A DNA stretch of 33,890 bases from Gemmatimonadales bacterium (GTDB lineage: Bacteria > Gemmatimonadota > Gemmatimonadetes > Palauibacterales > Palauibacteraceae): contig VXMR01000144.1 in the NCBI GenBank assembly GCA_009841005.1, positions 1 to 33,890 of the forward strand. The letters run 5' to 3'. The translations under genes were made by a program, and so were the position numbers. Positions 10,081-19,372 of the stretch are shown here, one piece after another. Each line of letters opens with the position of its first letter. The stretch's first letter is position 1. The notes beneath the pieces were generated by a model that was given only the letters and a program-made list of their open reading frames with translations, was not told where the DNA came from and searched no databases.

Positions 10081-10578
10081 TCACTGCGACGCGGGGTCCT
10101 GAGGATCCCACAGCGCGGTCACTTCGTGCTCCTGCTCGACCAGCCGCTCGAGGTCGTACACCCAGCGCTCGCGCGAATACTCCGCGTTCTCGTAGTGCAC
10201 GCCGAGGTGGATCGCCTCGACCGGACACACTTCCTGGCAGTAGCCGCAGAAGATGCAGCGGAACTCGTCGATCTCGTAGATCGCCGCGTAGCGCTCGCCG
10301 CTCTCGTCCTCCGCCGGCACGAGCTTGATGCAGTTCACCGGACACACGGTCGGACACAGGCCACAGGCCACGCACTTCGCCCGTCCGTCCTCGTGCACTG
10401 CCATGCGGTGCGTTCCGCGCGTCCGTGGCGCGAGTTCCCATTTCTCGTCGGGATACTGCTGCGTCTTCTTGTTCGGGCTCAGGAGGTGCCGCATCGTGAT
10501 CGACATCCCCTTCGCCGCCGCCCGCACGTACGAACTCTCCGCGCGCGGCCGCTCCACAACCTTCACCTCTCCAGGCAT
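10081..10578 (-). CDS. nuoI: NADH:quinone oxidoreductase subunit I, two [4Fe-4S] clusters
   Basis: The 165-residue peripheral-arm subunit carries the N6a and N6b clusters that feed electrons to NuoB. Two ferredoxin motifs are complete: CVACGLCPTVCPVNC and CIFCGYCQEVCPVEA, about 40 residues apart. The N-terminal stretch before them (KGMSITMRHLLSPNK) matches the amphipathic membrane anchor of the family. The ATG follows the nuoH stop with no gap (TAAATG). The C-terminal 25 residues are acidic. It is a normal, complete NuoI. Confidence 0.97.
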   Translation of the reverse strand: MPGEVKVVERPRAESSYVRAAAKGMSITMRHLLSPNKKTQQYPDEKWELAPRTRGTHRMAVHEDGRAKCVACGLCPTVCPVNCIKLVPAEDESGERYAAIYEIDEFRCIFCGYCQEVCPVEAIHLGVHYENAEYSRERWVYDLERLVEQEHEVTALWDPQDPASQ

Positions 10579-11838
10579 TTACCCTCCCTGGCCTTCAGCA
10601 GTGTCGCCGCCGGCCGGCCTCGCCCCCTTCGCCCCGCCGCGGATCAGCGTCCCCCGGTCCATGGCGAAGAAGAGAACCCCCGCGAGCACAAGATTCACGA
10701 GGAAGAGAACGAACGCGTACCAGCCGCCAGCCGGGATCCCGACCGCCTCGATTCCGAGGATGACGAAGGCGATGACGAGGATGTAGACCGTCACCGCTTC
10801 CAGCATGAACTTCCAGCCCAGATCCATGAGTTGGTCGTAGCGGAAGCGCGGCAGCGTCCACCGAATCCACACGAAGACGAGCACAAGCAGCGACGTCTTC
10901 ACACCGAAGGCGCCGAGCGTGAGCAGCGTCTTCCACCACGTCGGCTCTCCGATCACCGTCCCGTCGGAGAGCACGCGGATATTGTCCCCCTGCCAGAACG
11001 GGATGTCCCACCCGCCGAGGAAGAAGACGGTGACGAGCGCGGCGACCGTGATCACGTGCGCGAACTCGCCGATCATGAACATCGAGAACTTCATCGCCGA
11101 ATACTCCGTGTGGTATCCGGTGATGAGTTCGGCCTCCGCTTCGGGCATGTCGAACGGGAGGCGGTTCGTCTCCGCGAGCCCCGACACGAAGAAGAAGAAG
11201 AGACCGATGAGGAGCGGAAACACGAACCAGGTCGCGTAGGTCGCCGGCCCCGCGGTGAACGTCTGCTGCATGGAGACGATCTCGGGGGCGCGCACGTCGC
11301 CGGTCAGCAGGATGAGCGGGACGAGGCTGAGCGCGAGCGCGACCTCGTAGCTCACCATCTGCGCGGAGCCGCGCAGGCCGCCGAGCAGCGAGTACTTCGA
11401 CCCGGAGGCCCAGCCGCCCATGGCGACGCCGTACACGCCGATCGAACCGATCGCGAGCACGTAGAGGAAACCGATCGGCACGTCCGCCACGATCATCTCC
11501 ACGAGTCCCCACTGCGTGGGCAGGGGGGAGGCGAAGGGGATCACGGCGAAAAGGATCGTGGCCGGCAGGATCCCGAGGACGGGCGCGAGGAGGAAGAAGG
11601 GCCGGACGGCCTGCGCCGGCATCGTCTCCTCCTTCAGGAGATTCTTGAGCCCGTCGGCGATGACCTGGAGGAGTCCCCACGGACCGACGCGATTCGGGCC
11701 GCTCCGGTCCTGCATGAAGCCGCACACCTTGCGCTCGAAGATCGTGGCGAGCATGACCGCGAGCATCAGCACCGAGAAGAAGAGGATGACCTTCCCCACG
11801 GTGGCGAGGACGAAGGCGCCGCCGGTGACCGGGTTCAC
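10579..11838 (-). CDS. nuoH: NADH:quinone oxidoreductase subunit H
   Basis: The 419-residue membrane subunit lines the quinone chamber at the junction with the peripheral arm. Visible signatures are ERKVCGFMQDRSGPNRVGP in the first loop, LLKEETMP, and the charged loop LPFDMPEAEAELITGYHTEY that forms the proton-entry E-channel. The start is GTG at 11838, giving GTGA overlap with the nuoG stop. The frame stays open upstream, but that part is Arg/Gly-rich shadow of nuoG. A 25-residue Gly/Ala-rich C-terminal extension follows the last helix. Confidence 0.96.
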   Translation of the reverse strand: MNPVTGGAFVLATVGKVILFFSVLMLAVMLATIFERKVCGFMQDRSGPNRVGPWGLLQVIADGLKNLLKEETMPAQAVRPFFLLAPVLGILPATILFAVIPFASPLPTQWGLVEMIVADVPIGFLYVLAIGSIGVYGVAMGGWASGSKYSLLGGLRGSAQMVSYEVALALSLVPLILLTGDVRAPEIVSMQQTFTAGPATYATWFVFPLLIGLFFFFVSGLAETNRLPFDMPEAEAELITGYHTEYSAMKFSMFMIGEFAHVITVAALVTVFFLGGWDIPFWQGDNIRVLSDGTVIGEPTWWKTLLTLGAFGVKTSLLVLVFVWIRWTLPRFRYDQLMDLGWKFMLEAVTVYILVIAFVILGIEAVGIPAGGWYAFVLFLVNLVLAGVLFFAMDRGTLIRGGAKGARPAGGDTAEGQGG

Positions 11839-13508
11839 GCGCCGGCCTCCGCCGAGCCGGCAACGCCGGCGGCCTCCGCGGCCGAGCCGGCGGCCGGGGC
11901 GCCCTTGAGCCCGATCCCGTCCCACGTCAGGCCCGCAAAGGCCGGAGTCTGCGCCGCCATCCGCTCGAACGCGCCGCGCACGTCGTTCACGGCCTCGCCG
12001 TCTCCCAGGCGGGCGAGCACGCGACTCAGCACCATCCAGCCCGGGCGGGCCAGCCCCGGCGGCCTCAGCGCCTGGTGGAAGCGCTGCACGCGACCCTCGA
12101 AGTTCGTGAAGGTGCCGTCCATCTCCGCGAAGGTCGCGATGGGGAGCACCGCGTCCGCGTTGCGCGCCGCGCCGGGGAGCCGCGTCCCGAGATAGAGGAA
12201 GAAGTCGGCCGAGCCACCGAAGTCCTCGGCGGCGCCCTCGAGTTCGTCATCGAGCACGACGAGCGCTCCGCCCGCGGAACCGTTGGGCGGACCGTCCGCG
12301 CGGCGGCCGCCGAAGAACCCGGCGCCGGTCGCGTTCGCCGCGCGATCCGCCCTCAGCTTGAGCGTCGGCACCGTGGGGAGTTCGGCGGTTTCGCCCTGCG
12401 GGACGCGGAAGCCGGCGTCCGCGACGCCGAGCCGGTCGAGGAGCGTCCGGAGGTAGAACAGGTTCTCGTTCGAGGCGTCCGGGGAGACGACCGCGCTCCC
12501 GCCGGGCGCGCCGAGCGCGTCGATCTTCTCCGCCACCCAGTCGAGCGCCGTCGCCCAGTCCACCGGCCTGAGCTCGCCGCGGCCGTCCCCTCCCCCACCG
12601 TCGCCGCCGTCGCCGTCGCCGCCGCCGTCGCGGATGAGGGGGAGTTCGGCCCGGACGCCGCGGTTCGTCATCACGAGGTGCTTGCGTCCGTGGTCGCACA
12701 TCCACCAGGAGTTCACCGCCGCGTTGTGCCGCGGCTTCACGCGCACGATCTGGTTCTCCTTCGTGTCGATCGTGACGTTGCAGCCGGTCGGACACCCCGG
12801 ACACACGCTCGCGGCCGCGTCCATGTCCCACGCCCGCGCCTTGAACACGAAATCCTCGTGCACGAGCGCGCCGACGGGGCACACGTCGACGATGTTCCCC
12901 TGGAAGGGGTTGTCGAGTTCGCGGCCGGGGAAGGTGTCGATGTAGGCCTTGTCCCCGCGCTGGGCGACGATGAGCGAATCGTCCTCCGCGACATCGCGCA
13001 TGAAGCGCACGCAGCGCGTGCAGATGACGCAGCGGTCCGCGAAGTAGAGGATGTCGTCCGAGATCCGGTCCCGCCCCATGATCCGTTTCGGCTCGTCGAC
13101 CCGGCTCTCGAGCTGGTTCGTGACGTAGGCGTAGTCCTGGAGCATGCACTGCCCCGCCGCGTCGCAGATCGGGCAGTCGAGCGGGTGGTTGACGAGGAGG
13201 AACTCGATGACCGACTGGCGGGCCGTGCGCGCCGTGTCGCTCGCCGTGTTCACGACCATGTCGTCGGCCGCCTGCAGCGTGCAGGAGGGCTCGAGCTTGG
13301 GCCGTCCCTCGACCTCCACGAGACACATGCGACACTGCGCCGGTCGCGTGGGGATGCCCGGATGGTAGCAGTAGCGCGGCACGACGACGCCGACGTGCTC
13401 CGCGGCCTCGATGACGCGCGTGCCGCTCGGGACCGTGACCTCGACCCCGTCGATCTTGAGCGTAACCGTCGCCTTCGCCCCGTTCTCAGCCATCTCGGCC
13501 ATCCTCAC
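11835..13508 (-). CDS. nuoG: NADH:quinone oxidoreductase subunit G (short form)
   Basis: This subunit carries most iron-sulfur clusters of the NADH arm. It has the N-terminal [2Fe-2S] set (RYCYHPGIP, QCRMC, then EPSC), the His-Cys3 N5 cluster (HPLDCPICDAAGQC), N4 (CVICTRC and DVCPVGAL), and the optional N7 set (CPGCPTGC, then Cys after 27 residues in SWWMC). At 557 residues it is far shorter than the roughly 900 of E. coli NuoG, and the molybdopterin-enzyme-like C-terminal domain is abbreviated. A Gly/Asp linker (about 289-308) separates the halves. The start is uncertain: GTG 13508, or ATGs at 13502 and 13493. The last 20 residues are Ala/Gly low complexity. Confidence 0.95.
   Translation of the reverse strand: MRMAEMAENGAKATVTLKIDGVEVTVPSGTRVIEAAEHVGVVVPRYCYHPGIPTRPAQCRMCLVEVEGRPKLEPSCTLQAADDMVVNTASDTARTARQSVIEFLLVNHPLDCPICDAAGQCMLQDYAYVTNQLESRVDEPKRIMGRDRISDDILYFADRCVICTRCVRFMRDVAEDDSLIVAQRGDKAYIDTFPGRELDNPFQGNIVDVCPVGALVHEDFVFKARAWDMDAAASVCPGCPTGCNVTIDTKENQIVRVKPRHNAAVNSWWMCDHGRKHLVMTNRGVRAELPLIRDGGGDGDGGDGGGGDGRGELRPVDWATALDWVAEKIDALGAPGGSAVVSPDASNENLFYLRTLLDRLGVADAGFRVPQGETAELPTVPTLKLRADRAANATGAGFFGGRRADGPPNGSAGGALVVLDDELEGAAEDFGGSADFFLYLGTRLPGAARNADAVLPIATFAEMDGTFTNFEGRVQRFHQALRPPGLARPGWMVLSRVLARLGDGEAVNDVRGAFERMAAQTPAFAGLTWDGIGLKGAPAAGSAAEAAGVAGSAEAGA
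12591..12636. repeat. Trinucleotide-like low-complexity tract inside nuoG
   Basis: The stretch is built of imperfect CCG/TCG/CCG units on the plus strand and encodes a Gly/Asp run in NuoG. Such tracts are slippage-prone and often vary in length between strains. It falls in a linker between domains, so in-frame length change would probably be tolerated. No other function is evident. Confidence 0.6.
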
Positions 13509-13518
13509 GCGCCATGCG

Positions 13519-14808
13519 TCACCCCGCCGCGACCAGGGTCGGCTTCATCCGCGCCTCGTAGTCGGCGCGGAACTTGTCCAGCGAGGACTCGAGCGGGAAC
13601 ACGACGCTGTCCGCCAGCACGCAGATCGTGCGTCCCGTCATCTGCTCGCACAGCTCGTACAGCGTGTCGATGTCGGCCGGGCGGCCGTCCCCCGCCTCGA
13701 TGCGCTGCAGGATGCGGACGACCCACGACGTGCCCTCGCGGCACTGCACGCACTGGCCGCACGACTCGTGCGCGTAGAACTGCGCGATCCGGCGCATCGC
13801 CGCGACGATGTCCGTGTCCTCGTCCATCACGATCGGCGAGGCGGTGCCGAGCGCGCTTCCCGCCTCCGCCAGCCCCTCGTACGTCGTCGGGCAGTCGAGT
13901 TCATCTCCCGTCAGGAAGGCCGTGGACGACCCGCCCGGGATCACGGCCTTCACGGGCTTGCCCGAGGGCGTGCCGCCGCAGGCCTCGAAGATGATGTCGC
14001 TCAGCGGCAGGCCGAGCGCGAACTCGTAGTTGCCGGGGCGCACGAGGTGGCCCGAGCAGCTCCACAGCTTCGTGCCGGGCGACTCCTCGCTCCCCCACTG
14101 CCGGTACCAGTCCGCGCCGTTCTCCAGGATCATCGGGACCGCGGCGAGCGTCTCGACGTTGTTCACCGTCGTCGGCATCCCGAACGCCCCCGCCTGCGCC
14201 GGGAAGGGCGGCTTCGCCCAGGGTTCCGCGCGGTTGCCCATGAGCGAGTTCATGAGGCCGGTCTCCTCGCCGGCGATGTATGCCCCGGCCCCGGCGTGGA
14301 TCGTCACGTCGCACGACCACGACGAGCCCAGGACCCCGTCTCCCGCGAGACCGTTCTCGTACGCCTCGACGACCGCGGCGTTGAGGACCTCCGTCTCCTC
14401 GAAGAACTCGCCCCGCACGTAGATGTATGCGTGCTCCGCCCCGATCGCGCGCGACGCGATCAGGCAGCCCTCGATGAGGAGGTGGGGCGTCCAGCGGATG
14501 ACTTCGCGGTCCTTGAAGGCGCCCGGCTCGGATTCGTCCGCGTTGCAGCAGAGGTAGTGCGGCTTGCCGTCGTCCTTCGGCATGAAGCTCCACTTGAGGC
14601 CCGTCGGGAAGCCCGCGCCGCCGCGCCCGCGGAGACCGGAGGCCTTCACGACCTCGGTGATCTCGGCCGGCGACATGTCGAGCGACCGCCGGAGCGCCTC
14701 GTAGCCCCCCCGGGCGCGCCACCCTTCGAGCGTGCGCGCTTCGGCCTCGCCCTGGTGCCGCGAGAGCCGCGTCGTCGTCTCGAGGTCGCTGCCGTGCGGG
14801 AAGCTCAT
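13519..14808 (-). CDS. nuoF: NADH:quinone oxidoreductase subunit F, FMN and NADH binding
   Basis: The 429-residue protein is the site of NADH oxidation. The NADH-binding loop GRGGAGFPTGLKW (residues 61-73) and the FMN-site segment CNADESEPGAFKDR are intact. ESCGQCVQCREGT plus a later cysteine in TICVLAD ligates the N3 [4Fe-4S] cluster. Length is standard. The ATG overlaps the nuoE stop by four bases (ATGA). A 10-base spacer follows before nuoG, the only gap between E, F and G. Nothing suggests a formate- or ferredoxin-linked variant. Confidence 0.97.
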   Translation of the reverse strand: MSFPHGSDLETTTRLSRHQGEAEARTLEGWRARGGYEALRRSLDMSPAEITEVVKASGLRGRGGAGFPTGLKWSFMPKDDGKPHYLCCNADESEPGAFKDREVIRWTPHLLIEGCLIASRAIGAEHAYIYVRGEFFEETEVLNAAVVEAYENGLAGDGVLGSSWSCDVTIHAGAGAYIAGEETGLMNSLMGNRAEPWAKPPFPAQAGAFGMPTTVNNVETLAAVPMILENGADWYRQWGSEESPGTKLWSCSGHLVRPGNYEFALGLPLSDIIFEACGGTPSGKPVKAVIPGGSSTAFLTGDELDCPTTYEGLAEAGSALGTASPIVMDEDTDIVAAMRRIAQFYAHESCGQCVQCREGTSWVVRILQRIEAGDGRPADIDTLYELCEQMTGRTICVLADSVVFPLESSLDKFRADYEARMKPTLVAAG

Positions 14809-15401
14809 GCGCCGCCTCCCGCCTCCGGCCCGTCCGTCGCCCCGCCATCACCCGCCCCGCGCAGATTCGCCACGATCTCGGACACGCGGTCCGGCGTCAC
14901 ATCCTCGAGGTAGCGGTCGTTCACCTGCACGACCGTGGCGAAGCCGCACGCGCCGAGACATTCCGCCTCGATCACGGTGAACTCGCCGTCCGCCGAGATC
15001 TCGCCCTCCCGCGTCCCCGTCTCGGCGAGGAACCGGTGCAGCACCTCTTCGGCCCGGTTCAGGTGGCAGGAGATGTTCGTGCACACCTGGACGAAGTGAC
15101 GCCCGACCGGGTGCTTGTTGTACATCGTGTAGAAGGTCGCAATCGAGTGCACGTAAGCGGGCGTAAGGTCCAGCGCCTCGGCGACTTCGACCATGTCCGC
15201 GGGTTCGATCCACCCCTTCACCGACTGCACGAAGCCGAGCATGGGGAGGAGCGCCGCCTGTTTCGTCGGATAGCGGGAGAGGGCCGCCTTCAGCCGGTGC
15301 CTCCCCTCCTCCGTCTCGAAGATGGGACCGTCAAAGGTCTCCCGCGCCGTCAACTGGAAGGGCTGCGCGGGGACGACCGCGGGATGGATGCGCCGGCTCA
15401 C
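14805..15401 (-). CDS. nuoE: NADH:quinone oxidoreductase subunit E, [2Fe-2S]
   Basis: The 198-residue thioredoxin-fold subunit holds the N1a [2Fe-2S] cluster next to NuoF. Its ligands are CTNISC and, 35-40 residues later, CLGACG. Helical segment [18 protein letters not shown] and [24 protein letters not shown] are typical of the family. The start is GTG at 15401, which gives a GTGA overlap with the nuoCD stop. The longer open frame upstream lies inside nuoCD and is a shadow. About 25 residues of Gly/Ala-rich tail follow the fold. Confidence 0.96.
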   Translation of the reverse strand: MSRRIHPAVVPAQPFQLTARETFDGPIFETEEGRHRLKAALSRYPTKQAALLPMLGFVQSVKGWIEPADMVEVAEALDLTPAYVHSIATFYTMYNKHPVGRHFVQVCTNISCHLNRAEEVLHRFLAETGTREGEISADGEFTVIEAECLGACGFATVVQVNDRYLEDVTPDRVSEIVANLRGAGDGGATDGPEAGGGA

Positions 15402-17320
15402 CGGTCGATCTCTCCGAGCACGACATCGAGCGAGGCGTTGATGGCGACGACGTCCGCGACGAGTTCGCCCTTCACGAGCTCGGGAAGCGACGCGATGTTG
15501 ATGAACGACGGGCCGCGGAAACGGCAGCGGACGGGCTTCGTGCCCCCGTCGGAGATGATCCCGAACCCCAGCTCGCCCTTCGAGCTTTCGATCGAATACC
15601 ACGTTTCGCCGGCCGGCACGCGGACGCCTTCCATCACGAGCTTGAAGTGCGAGATCATCGTGTCGATCGACCCCATCGCCTCGCCCTTGGGGGGGAGGAC
15701 GATCCGGTAGTCGTCGATGTTGATCGGGCCGCCCGGAAGCCGGTTCAGCGCCTGTTCGATGATGCGGACGCTCTGCCGCATCTCCTCCACCCGCACGAGA
15801 TAGCGGTCGTAGACGTCGCCGGCCGTCCCCACGGGCACGTCGAAGTCGTACTCCTCGTAGCCGAGGTAGGGACGCGCCTTCCGCACGTCGTAGGCCACGC
15901 CGCTCGCGCGGAGCGTGGGTCCGGTGACGCCGTAGCTCACCGCCCTGTCCGCGGAGAGCAGGCCGATGTCCATCGTGCGGCCCTGCCAGATCGCGTTGCG
16001 CGACAGGAGGCGCTCGACCTCGTCCAGCGTCTCCGGGAAGGTCGCGGCGAAGTCGCGCACCGCCGCTGTCCAGCCCACGGGCAGGTCCGCCATCATCCCG
16101 CCGACCCGTGTGACGGAGGTCGTGATCCGGCCCCCCGTATACGCCTCGTGCAGGTTGTAGATCCGCTCGCGCTCCTGGAAGGTGTAGAGGAAGACGGAGA
16201 ACGCGCCGATGTCGATCGCCGTCGTCCCCAGCCACAGGAGGTGGCCGAGGATGCGGTTCAACTCGCCCAGGATGACGCGGACGACGCGGCAGCGCTCGGT
16301 GATTTCGACGTCGAGGAGCGCTTCGACCGCCCCGGCGTAGCCGATGTTGTAGAGCATCGGCGCGAGGTAATCCATGCGGTCCGTGTAGGGGACGCATTGA
16401 TTCCATTCACGGTATTCGCACGTCTTCTCGAAGCCCGTGTGCAGGTACCCGATGTGGGGGGAGCAGCGGACGACGCGCTCCCCGTCGAGCTGGAGCACGA
16501 GCCGGAGGACGCCGTGAGTGGCGGGATGCTGCGGCCCCATGTTGATGAGGATGGGTTCGCCCTCGAGCGCGTCCTCGGGCTTCTCCTCCGGGCTCACGTC
16601 GCGAATGCCGCCCGGCGCTCCGGCCGACGACCCGTCGTCCGGTGCGCCGCCTTCCAGCGCGCGCTCCGACGGAGCCCGCACATCTCCTTCCTCGGTGACG
16701 GTGTAGCCCGCCATCTCCAGCTCCTCAACGGCATACATGTCGACGAGGTCGCGGGAGAGCGCGCGGCTCACCTGCCGGGAGCGGCTGAAGCGTCCGCGGA
16801 GCGGGAAGTCCTTCCGGAGCGGGAACCCCTCCTCGTAGTTCTCCGGCATGAGGATGCGGCGGAGGTCCGGGTGTCCCCGGAAGCTCACGCCGTACATGTC
16901 CCACACCTCGCGTTCGAGCCAGTTCGCGGCGAGCCACTGGTCGGTGACGCTCTCCAGCTCGAGGTCGTGCATCGGCACCTCGCACGCGACCCGGAGCTGG
17001 CGGCCGTGCGCCATGGACCAGAGCTGGTACCACACCTGGATCGGGGCCCCGATGCCGCCGTGCGCCCCCATGAGGTCCGCGAGCAGGTCGTACGTCTGGT
17101 CGGGGCTCTCGCGGAGGAAGCGGAGCGCCTCGGCGTTGAGGCCGGGGTCGATCCACACGACGGGGTAGCCGAGCGCGTCGTTCTCCACTCGCCGCACGCC
17201 CTCTCCGAAGCGCTCTCGGAGGGCGAGGACCGAGGGATGGCGTGCCGCGTCCCCGTCGAGGGACGCGACGCGCACCATGCGCGGAGGGGCGGTCGTCGTC
17301 GCGGTCGTCCCGGTCGTCAA
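15398..17320 (-). CDS. nuoCD: Fused NADH:quinone oxidoreductase subunits C and D
   Basis: One 640-residue frame holds both subunits. NuoC covers roughly residues 15-200 ([20 protein letters not shown] and [11 protein letters not shown]). NuoD covers about 250-640 and starts at [15 protein letters not shown], with [33 protein letters not shown] and the C-terminal DVVLGEIDR. NuoD forms the quinone site with NuoB. The linker (about 205-250) is acidic and Gly/Ser/Pro-rich. The same fusion is known in E. coli. The first available start is TTG 17320, followed by a Thr run; ATG 17278 is a reasonable alternative that omits the Thr-rich leader. Neither has a strong ribosome-binding site. The gene follows nuoB by 16 bases. 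Confidence 0.95.
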   Translation of the reverse strand: MTTGTTATTTAPPRMVRVASLDGDAARHPSVLALRERFGEGVRRVENDALGYPVVWIDPGLNAEALRFLRESPDQTYDLLADLMGAHGGIGAPIQVWYQLWSMAHGRQLRVACEVPMHDLELESVTDQWLAANWLEREVWDMYGVSFRGHPDLRRILMPENYEEGFPLRKDFPLRGRFSRSRQVSRALSRDLVDMYAVEELEMAGYTVTEEGDVRAPSERALEGGAPDDGSSAGAPGGIRDVSPEEKPEDALEGEPILINMGPQHPATHGVLRLVLQLDGERVVRCSPHIGYLHTGFEKTCEYREWNQCVPYTDRMDYLAPMLYNIGYAGAVEALLDVEITERCRVVRVILGELNRILGHLLWLGTTAIDIGAFSVFLYTFQERERIYNLHEAYTGGRITTSVTRVGGMMADLPVGWTAAVRDFAATFPETLDEVERLLSRNAIWQGRTMDIGLLSADRAVSYGVTGPTLRASGVAYDVRKARPYLGYEEYDFDVPVGTAGDVYDRYLVRVEEMRQSVRIIEQALNRLPGGPINIDDYRIVLPPKGEAMGSIDTMISHFKLVMEGVRVPAGETWYSIESSKGELGFGIISDGGTKPVRCRFRGPSFINIASLPELVKGELVADVVAINASLDVVLGEIDR

Positions 17321-17336
17321 CGGCGGAGCGCCCCGG

Positions 17337-18044
17337 TCAATCCCGGTGTTCCAGACGGCGCTCGCGCCGGTCGCGGGACCGGGTCAGCGCGGAGGTCGGG
17401 CCGAGCCCGCTCATGCGGTTCTGGTTCGTCGAGTTGCCGAAGGGCTGGGCGACGAGTTCGATCGTCTCCGGGGGCAGATTCGGGCGTCCGACGGCCTCCG
17501 GAGCCTCGTCCCGCGCGCGGGGGTCGGCGAGCGACTCTCCCTTGATCTTCTCCTGGATCATCAGGAGTCCGTAGATGAGGCCCTCCGGCCGCGGCGGACA
17601 ACCCGGGACGTAGACGTCGACGGGCACGATCGTGTCGATCCCCTGGACGATCGTGTAGTTGTCGAACATGCCGCCGGAACTCGCGCACGCGCCCATCGAC
17701 ACGCACCACTTGGGCTGCGGCATCTGGTCCCAGACCCGGCGCAGGACCGGGGCCAGCTTGTAGGTCACGCGGCCGGCGACGATCATCAGGTCCGCCTGCC
17801 TGGGGCTGAAGGACATGCGCTCCATCCCGAACCGGCCGATGTCGTACTTGGTCGCGGCGGAAGCCATCATCTCGATCGCACAGCAGGCGGTGCCGAACGG
17901 CATGGGCCACAGCGAGTTGCGGCGCGCCCAGTTGATGACGTAGTCGAGCTTCGTCGTCATCCAGTTGTGCGGGATGCCGGTGTCGACCCTGCCCTCGTCG
18001 GGGTGCGCGCCGGGAGGCAGCACATCGAGCGTTTTCAGTCCCAT
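17337..18044 (-). CDS. nuoB: NADH:quinone oxidoreductase subunit B, N2 cluster
   Basis: The 235-residue protein carries the terminal [4Fe-4S] cluster N2 that reduces quinone. Ligands are the adjacent pair Cys54-Cys55 (GTACCAIE), Cys120 (GACASSGG) and Cys149 (VPGCPPRPE). The core matches the usual 160-residue enzyme; residues after about 175 form a polar, Arg-rich extension of some 55 residues. The ATG at 18044 lies within the last codons of nuoA (10-base overlap), and the frame continues upstream only as shadow. N-terminal residues 1-28 are also a little longer than in E. coli. Confidence 0.96.
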   Translation of the reverse strand: MGLKTLDVLPPGAHPDEGRVDTGIPHNWMTTKLDYVINWARRNSLWPMPFGTACCAIEMMASAATKYDIGRFGMERMSFSPRQADLMIVAGRVTYKLAPVLRRVWDQMPQPKWCVSMGACASSGGMFDNYTIVQGIDTIVPVDVYVPGCPPRPEGLIYGLLMIQEKIKGESLADPRARDEAPEAVGRPNLPPETIELVAQPFGNSTNQNRMSGLGPTSALTRSRDRRERRLEHRD

Positions 18045-18391
18045 TCGAGGGCCCCCTTCTTCCACGCGTACACGAGTCCGACGCCGAGCACGGTCAGAAA
18101 CGCCGTGATCTCCACGAACCCGACCATGCCCAATTCCCGGAAGATCGCGGCCCACGGAATGAGGAAGAGCGTCTCGATATCGAGGACGATGAAGAGCATC
18201 GCCACGATGTAGAAGTTGACCGAGAAACGCTCCCGCGTCGTCCCGAGGGGGGGGATCCCCGACTCGTACGGGCTCGCCTTCACCGCGGTCGGCCGGCGGG
18301 AACCCACGAAGTGCGATACGCCCATCATCGCGGCCGCGTTCAGCACGCCGACCAACGCGAGGATCAGGATGCCGAGATATGGGTCGAGCAA
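18035..18391 (-). CDS. nuoA: NADH:quinone oxidoreductase subunit A
   Basis: The 118-residue membrane subunit has three helices: [37 protein letters not shown] and [18 protein letters not shown]. The conserved ESG motif ([10 protein letters not shown]) is present. The start is a TTG at 18391, 9 bases after AGGAG; it gives MLDPYLGIL, a normal NuoA N-terminus. The frame remains open for 92 codons upstream, but that stretch is Arg/Pro/His-rich and runs into the divergent hydrolase gene, so I reject it. This is the first gene of the nuo operon, and its promoter should lie in the 117-base divergent gap. Confidence 0.94.
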   Translation of the reverse strand: MLDPYLGILILALVGVLNAAAMMGVSHFVGSRRPTAVKASPYESGIPPLGTTRERFSVNFYIVAMLFIVLDIETLFLIPWAAIFRELGMVGFVEITAFLTVLGVGLVYAWKKGALEWD

Positions 18392-18418
18392 GGGGGTTCG
18401 CTCCTCTCGTGCGAGCTT

Positions 18419-18432
18419 GTGAATTTCTTCAC
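18419..18432. promoter_or_regulatory. Short palindrome in nuoA/hydrolase divergent gap
   Basis: GTGAA-TTTC-TTCAC is a perfect 5-base inverted repeat with a 4-base spacer. It lies 27 bases upstream of the nuoA start in the 117-base gap between divergent starts (18392-18508), an AT-richer patch than its surroundings. Such symmetry and position would suit a dimeric regulator. No convincing -35/-10 pair could be assigned on either strand. A 14-base palindrome can arise by chance, so the call is weak. Confidence 0.25.
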
Positions 18433-18508
18433 TTTCCCGCGCCGCGAAGGTATCGCGGAGGGGTACCACCGGCAAGCGGTATTTGGCTTCGGAAGCAAGG
18501 AGATGCGA

Positions 18509-19372
18509 GTGAGTCGGAGGCAGCCTGAGGTGCGCAATGTGGCGCTGGGCGACGGCACGGTGCGCGTCGCGATTCTGGGGCGGGGGCGCCCTGTGCTCTT
18601 CCTGCACGGGATCAGCGCTCACGGGCGCGCGTGGCGGCCCGTCGCCGAACGCTTCGTCGACGAACACCGGGGATGGGAGTGCTGGCTTCCGGACCTGCCG
18701 GGGCGCGGCGTTTCGGACGCGGAGCCGGGACTATCGTACACGCTGGACGACGAGGTGCGCCGGCTTCGCGCGCTTGTACGGGCGCTCGCGCCGGAGGGCC
18801 CATGGCCGCGACTCGTCGCCGGACACTCCCAGGGCGCTGCGATCGCGCTTGCACTCGCGCGGGCGGAACCGGAGATCCGCGGACTCCTGCTCTCGAATCC
18901 GGTGACGCCGGAGATCCGGAGCCCGGCGGTGCTGCGGTTGCTACGGTCTGCGGCGGTCCGGCGGGTCGTCGGGGGCGTGCTGGCGCCGCTCCACGCGCCG
19001 CTCGGCCACCTCGTGCTGCGGAGGGCGTGCGGTCCCGCCTTCCGGGCCCCCGCGGATCTGGTCGCCGCCTACGCCCGGCCCTGGGCGAGTTCGCGCCGGG
19101 CGCGGACCCTCCTGCGCATCCTGGCCGACTGGCACCCGGCGGAGTTGGAGGACCGCATGCCCGATCGTCCGATCGACGCGCACGTCGTGACGGGGGCGCA
19201 TGACCCGAGGATCCCGGTCGAAGCCGCGAAGCGCCTCGCGTCCCGCCGCGGCTGCGATTTCACGGTGTGCAGGGACGGCGGCCACGTCCTGACCGAACAG
19301 CACCCACAGCTCCTCGCCCGCCTCCTCGGCGAACTTGCCATCCGGTTGCCCCCGGATGCGGGGAGCGGCTAG
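18509..19372 (+). CDS. Alpha/beta hydrolase
   Basis: The 287-residue protein has the full alpha/beta-hydrolase layout. The oxyanion segment is [13 protein letters not shown], followed by [10 protein letters not shown], the nucleophile elbow GHSQG (Ser107), the acid in GAHDPRIP (Asp232) and the base in DGGHVLTE (His259). A helical cap between about 130 and 215 is Arg- and Ala-rich. Substrate is unknown; esterase, lipase and C-C hydrolase activities share this pattern. There is no signal peptide. GTG 18509 lies 6 bases after AAGGAG; ATG 18503 directly touches that motif and is less likely. It is a plus-strand single gene, divergent from nuoA, and its stop overlaps the convergent dcd stop by four bases. 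Confidence 0.88.
   Translation: MSRRQPEVRNVALGDGTVRVAILGRGRPVLFLHGISAHGRAWRPVAERFVDEHRGWECWLPDLPGRGVSDAEPGLSYTLDDEVRRLRALVRALAPEGPWPRLVAGHSQGAAIALALARAEPEIRGLLLSNPVTPEIRSPAVLRLLRSAAVRRVVGGVLAPLHAPLGHLVLRRACGPAFRAPADLVAAYARPWASSRRARTLLRILADWHPAELEDRMPDRPIDAHVVTGAHDPRIPVEAAKRLASRRGCDFTVCRDGGHVLTEQHPQLLARLLGELAIRLPPDAGSG

Noticed and set aside
12591..12636. CRISPR-like or regulatory repeat array
   Set aside because: It is a coding low-complexity tract for a Gly/Asp linker; there are no spacers or regular repeats.
9934..13994. Other long plus-strand frames opposite nuoF to nuoJ
   Set aside because: They are antisense shadows of complex I genes and show no domain or ribosome site.
18392..18667. 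Longer nuoA with 92 extra N-terminal residues
   Set aside because: The extension is unlike any NuoA and overlaps the divergent hydrolase gene. TTG 18391 has a good AGGAG and gives a normal N-terminus.
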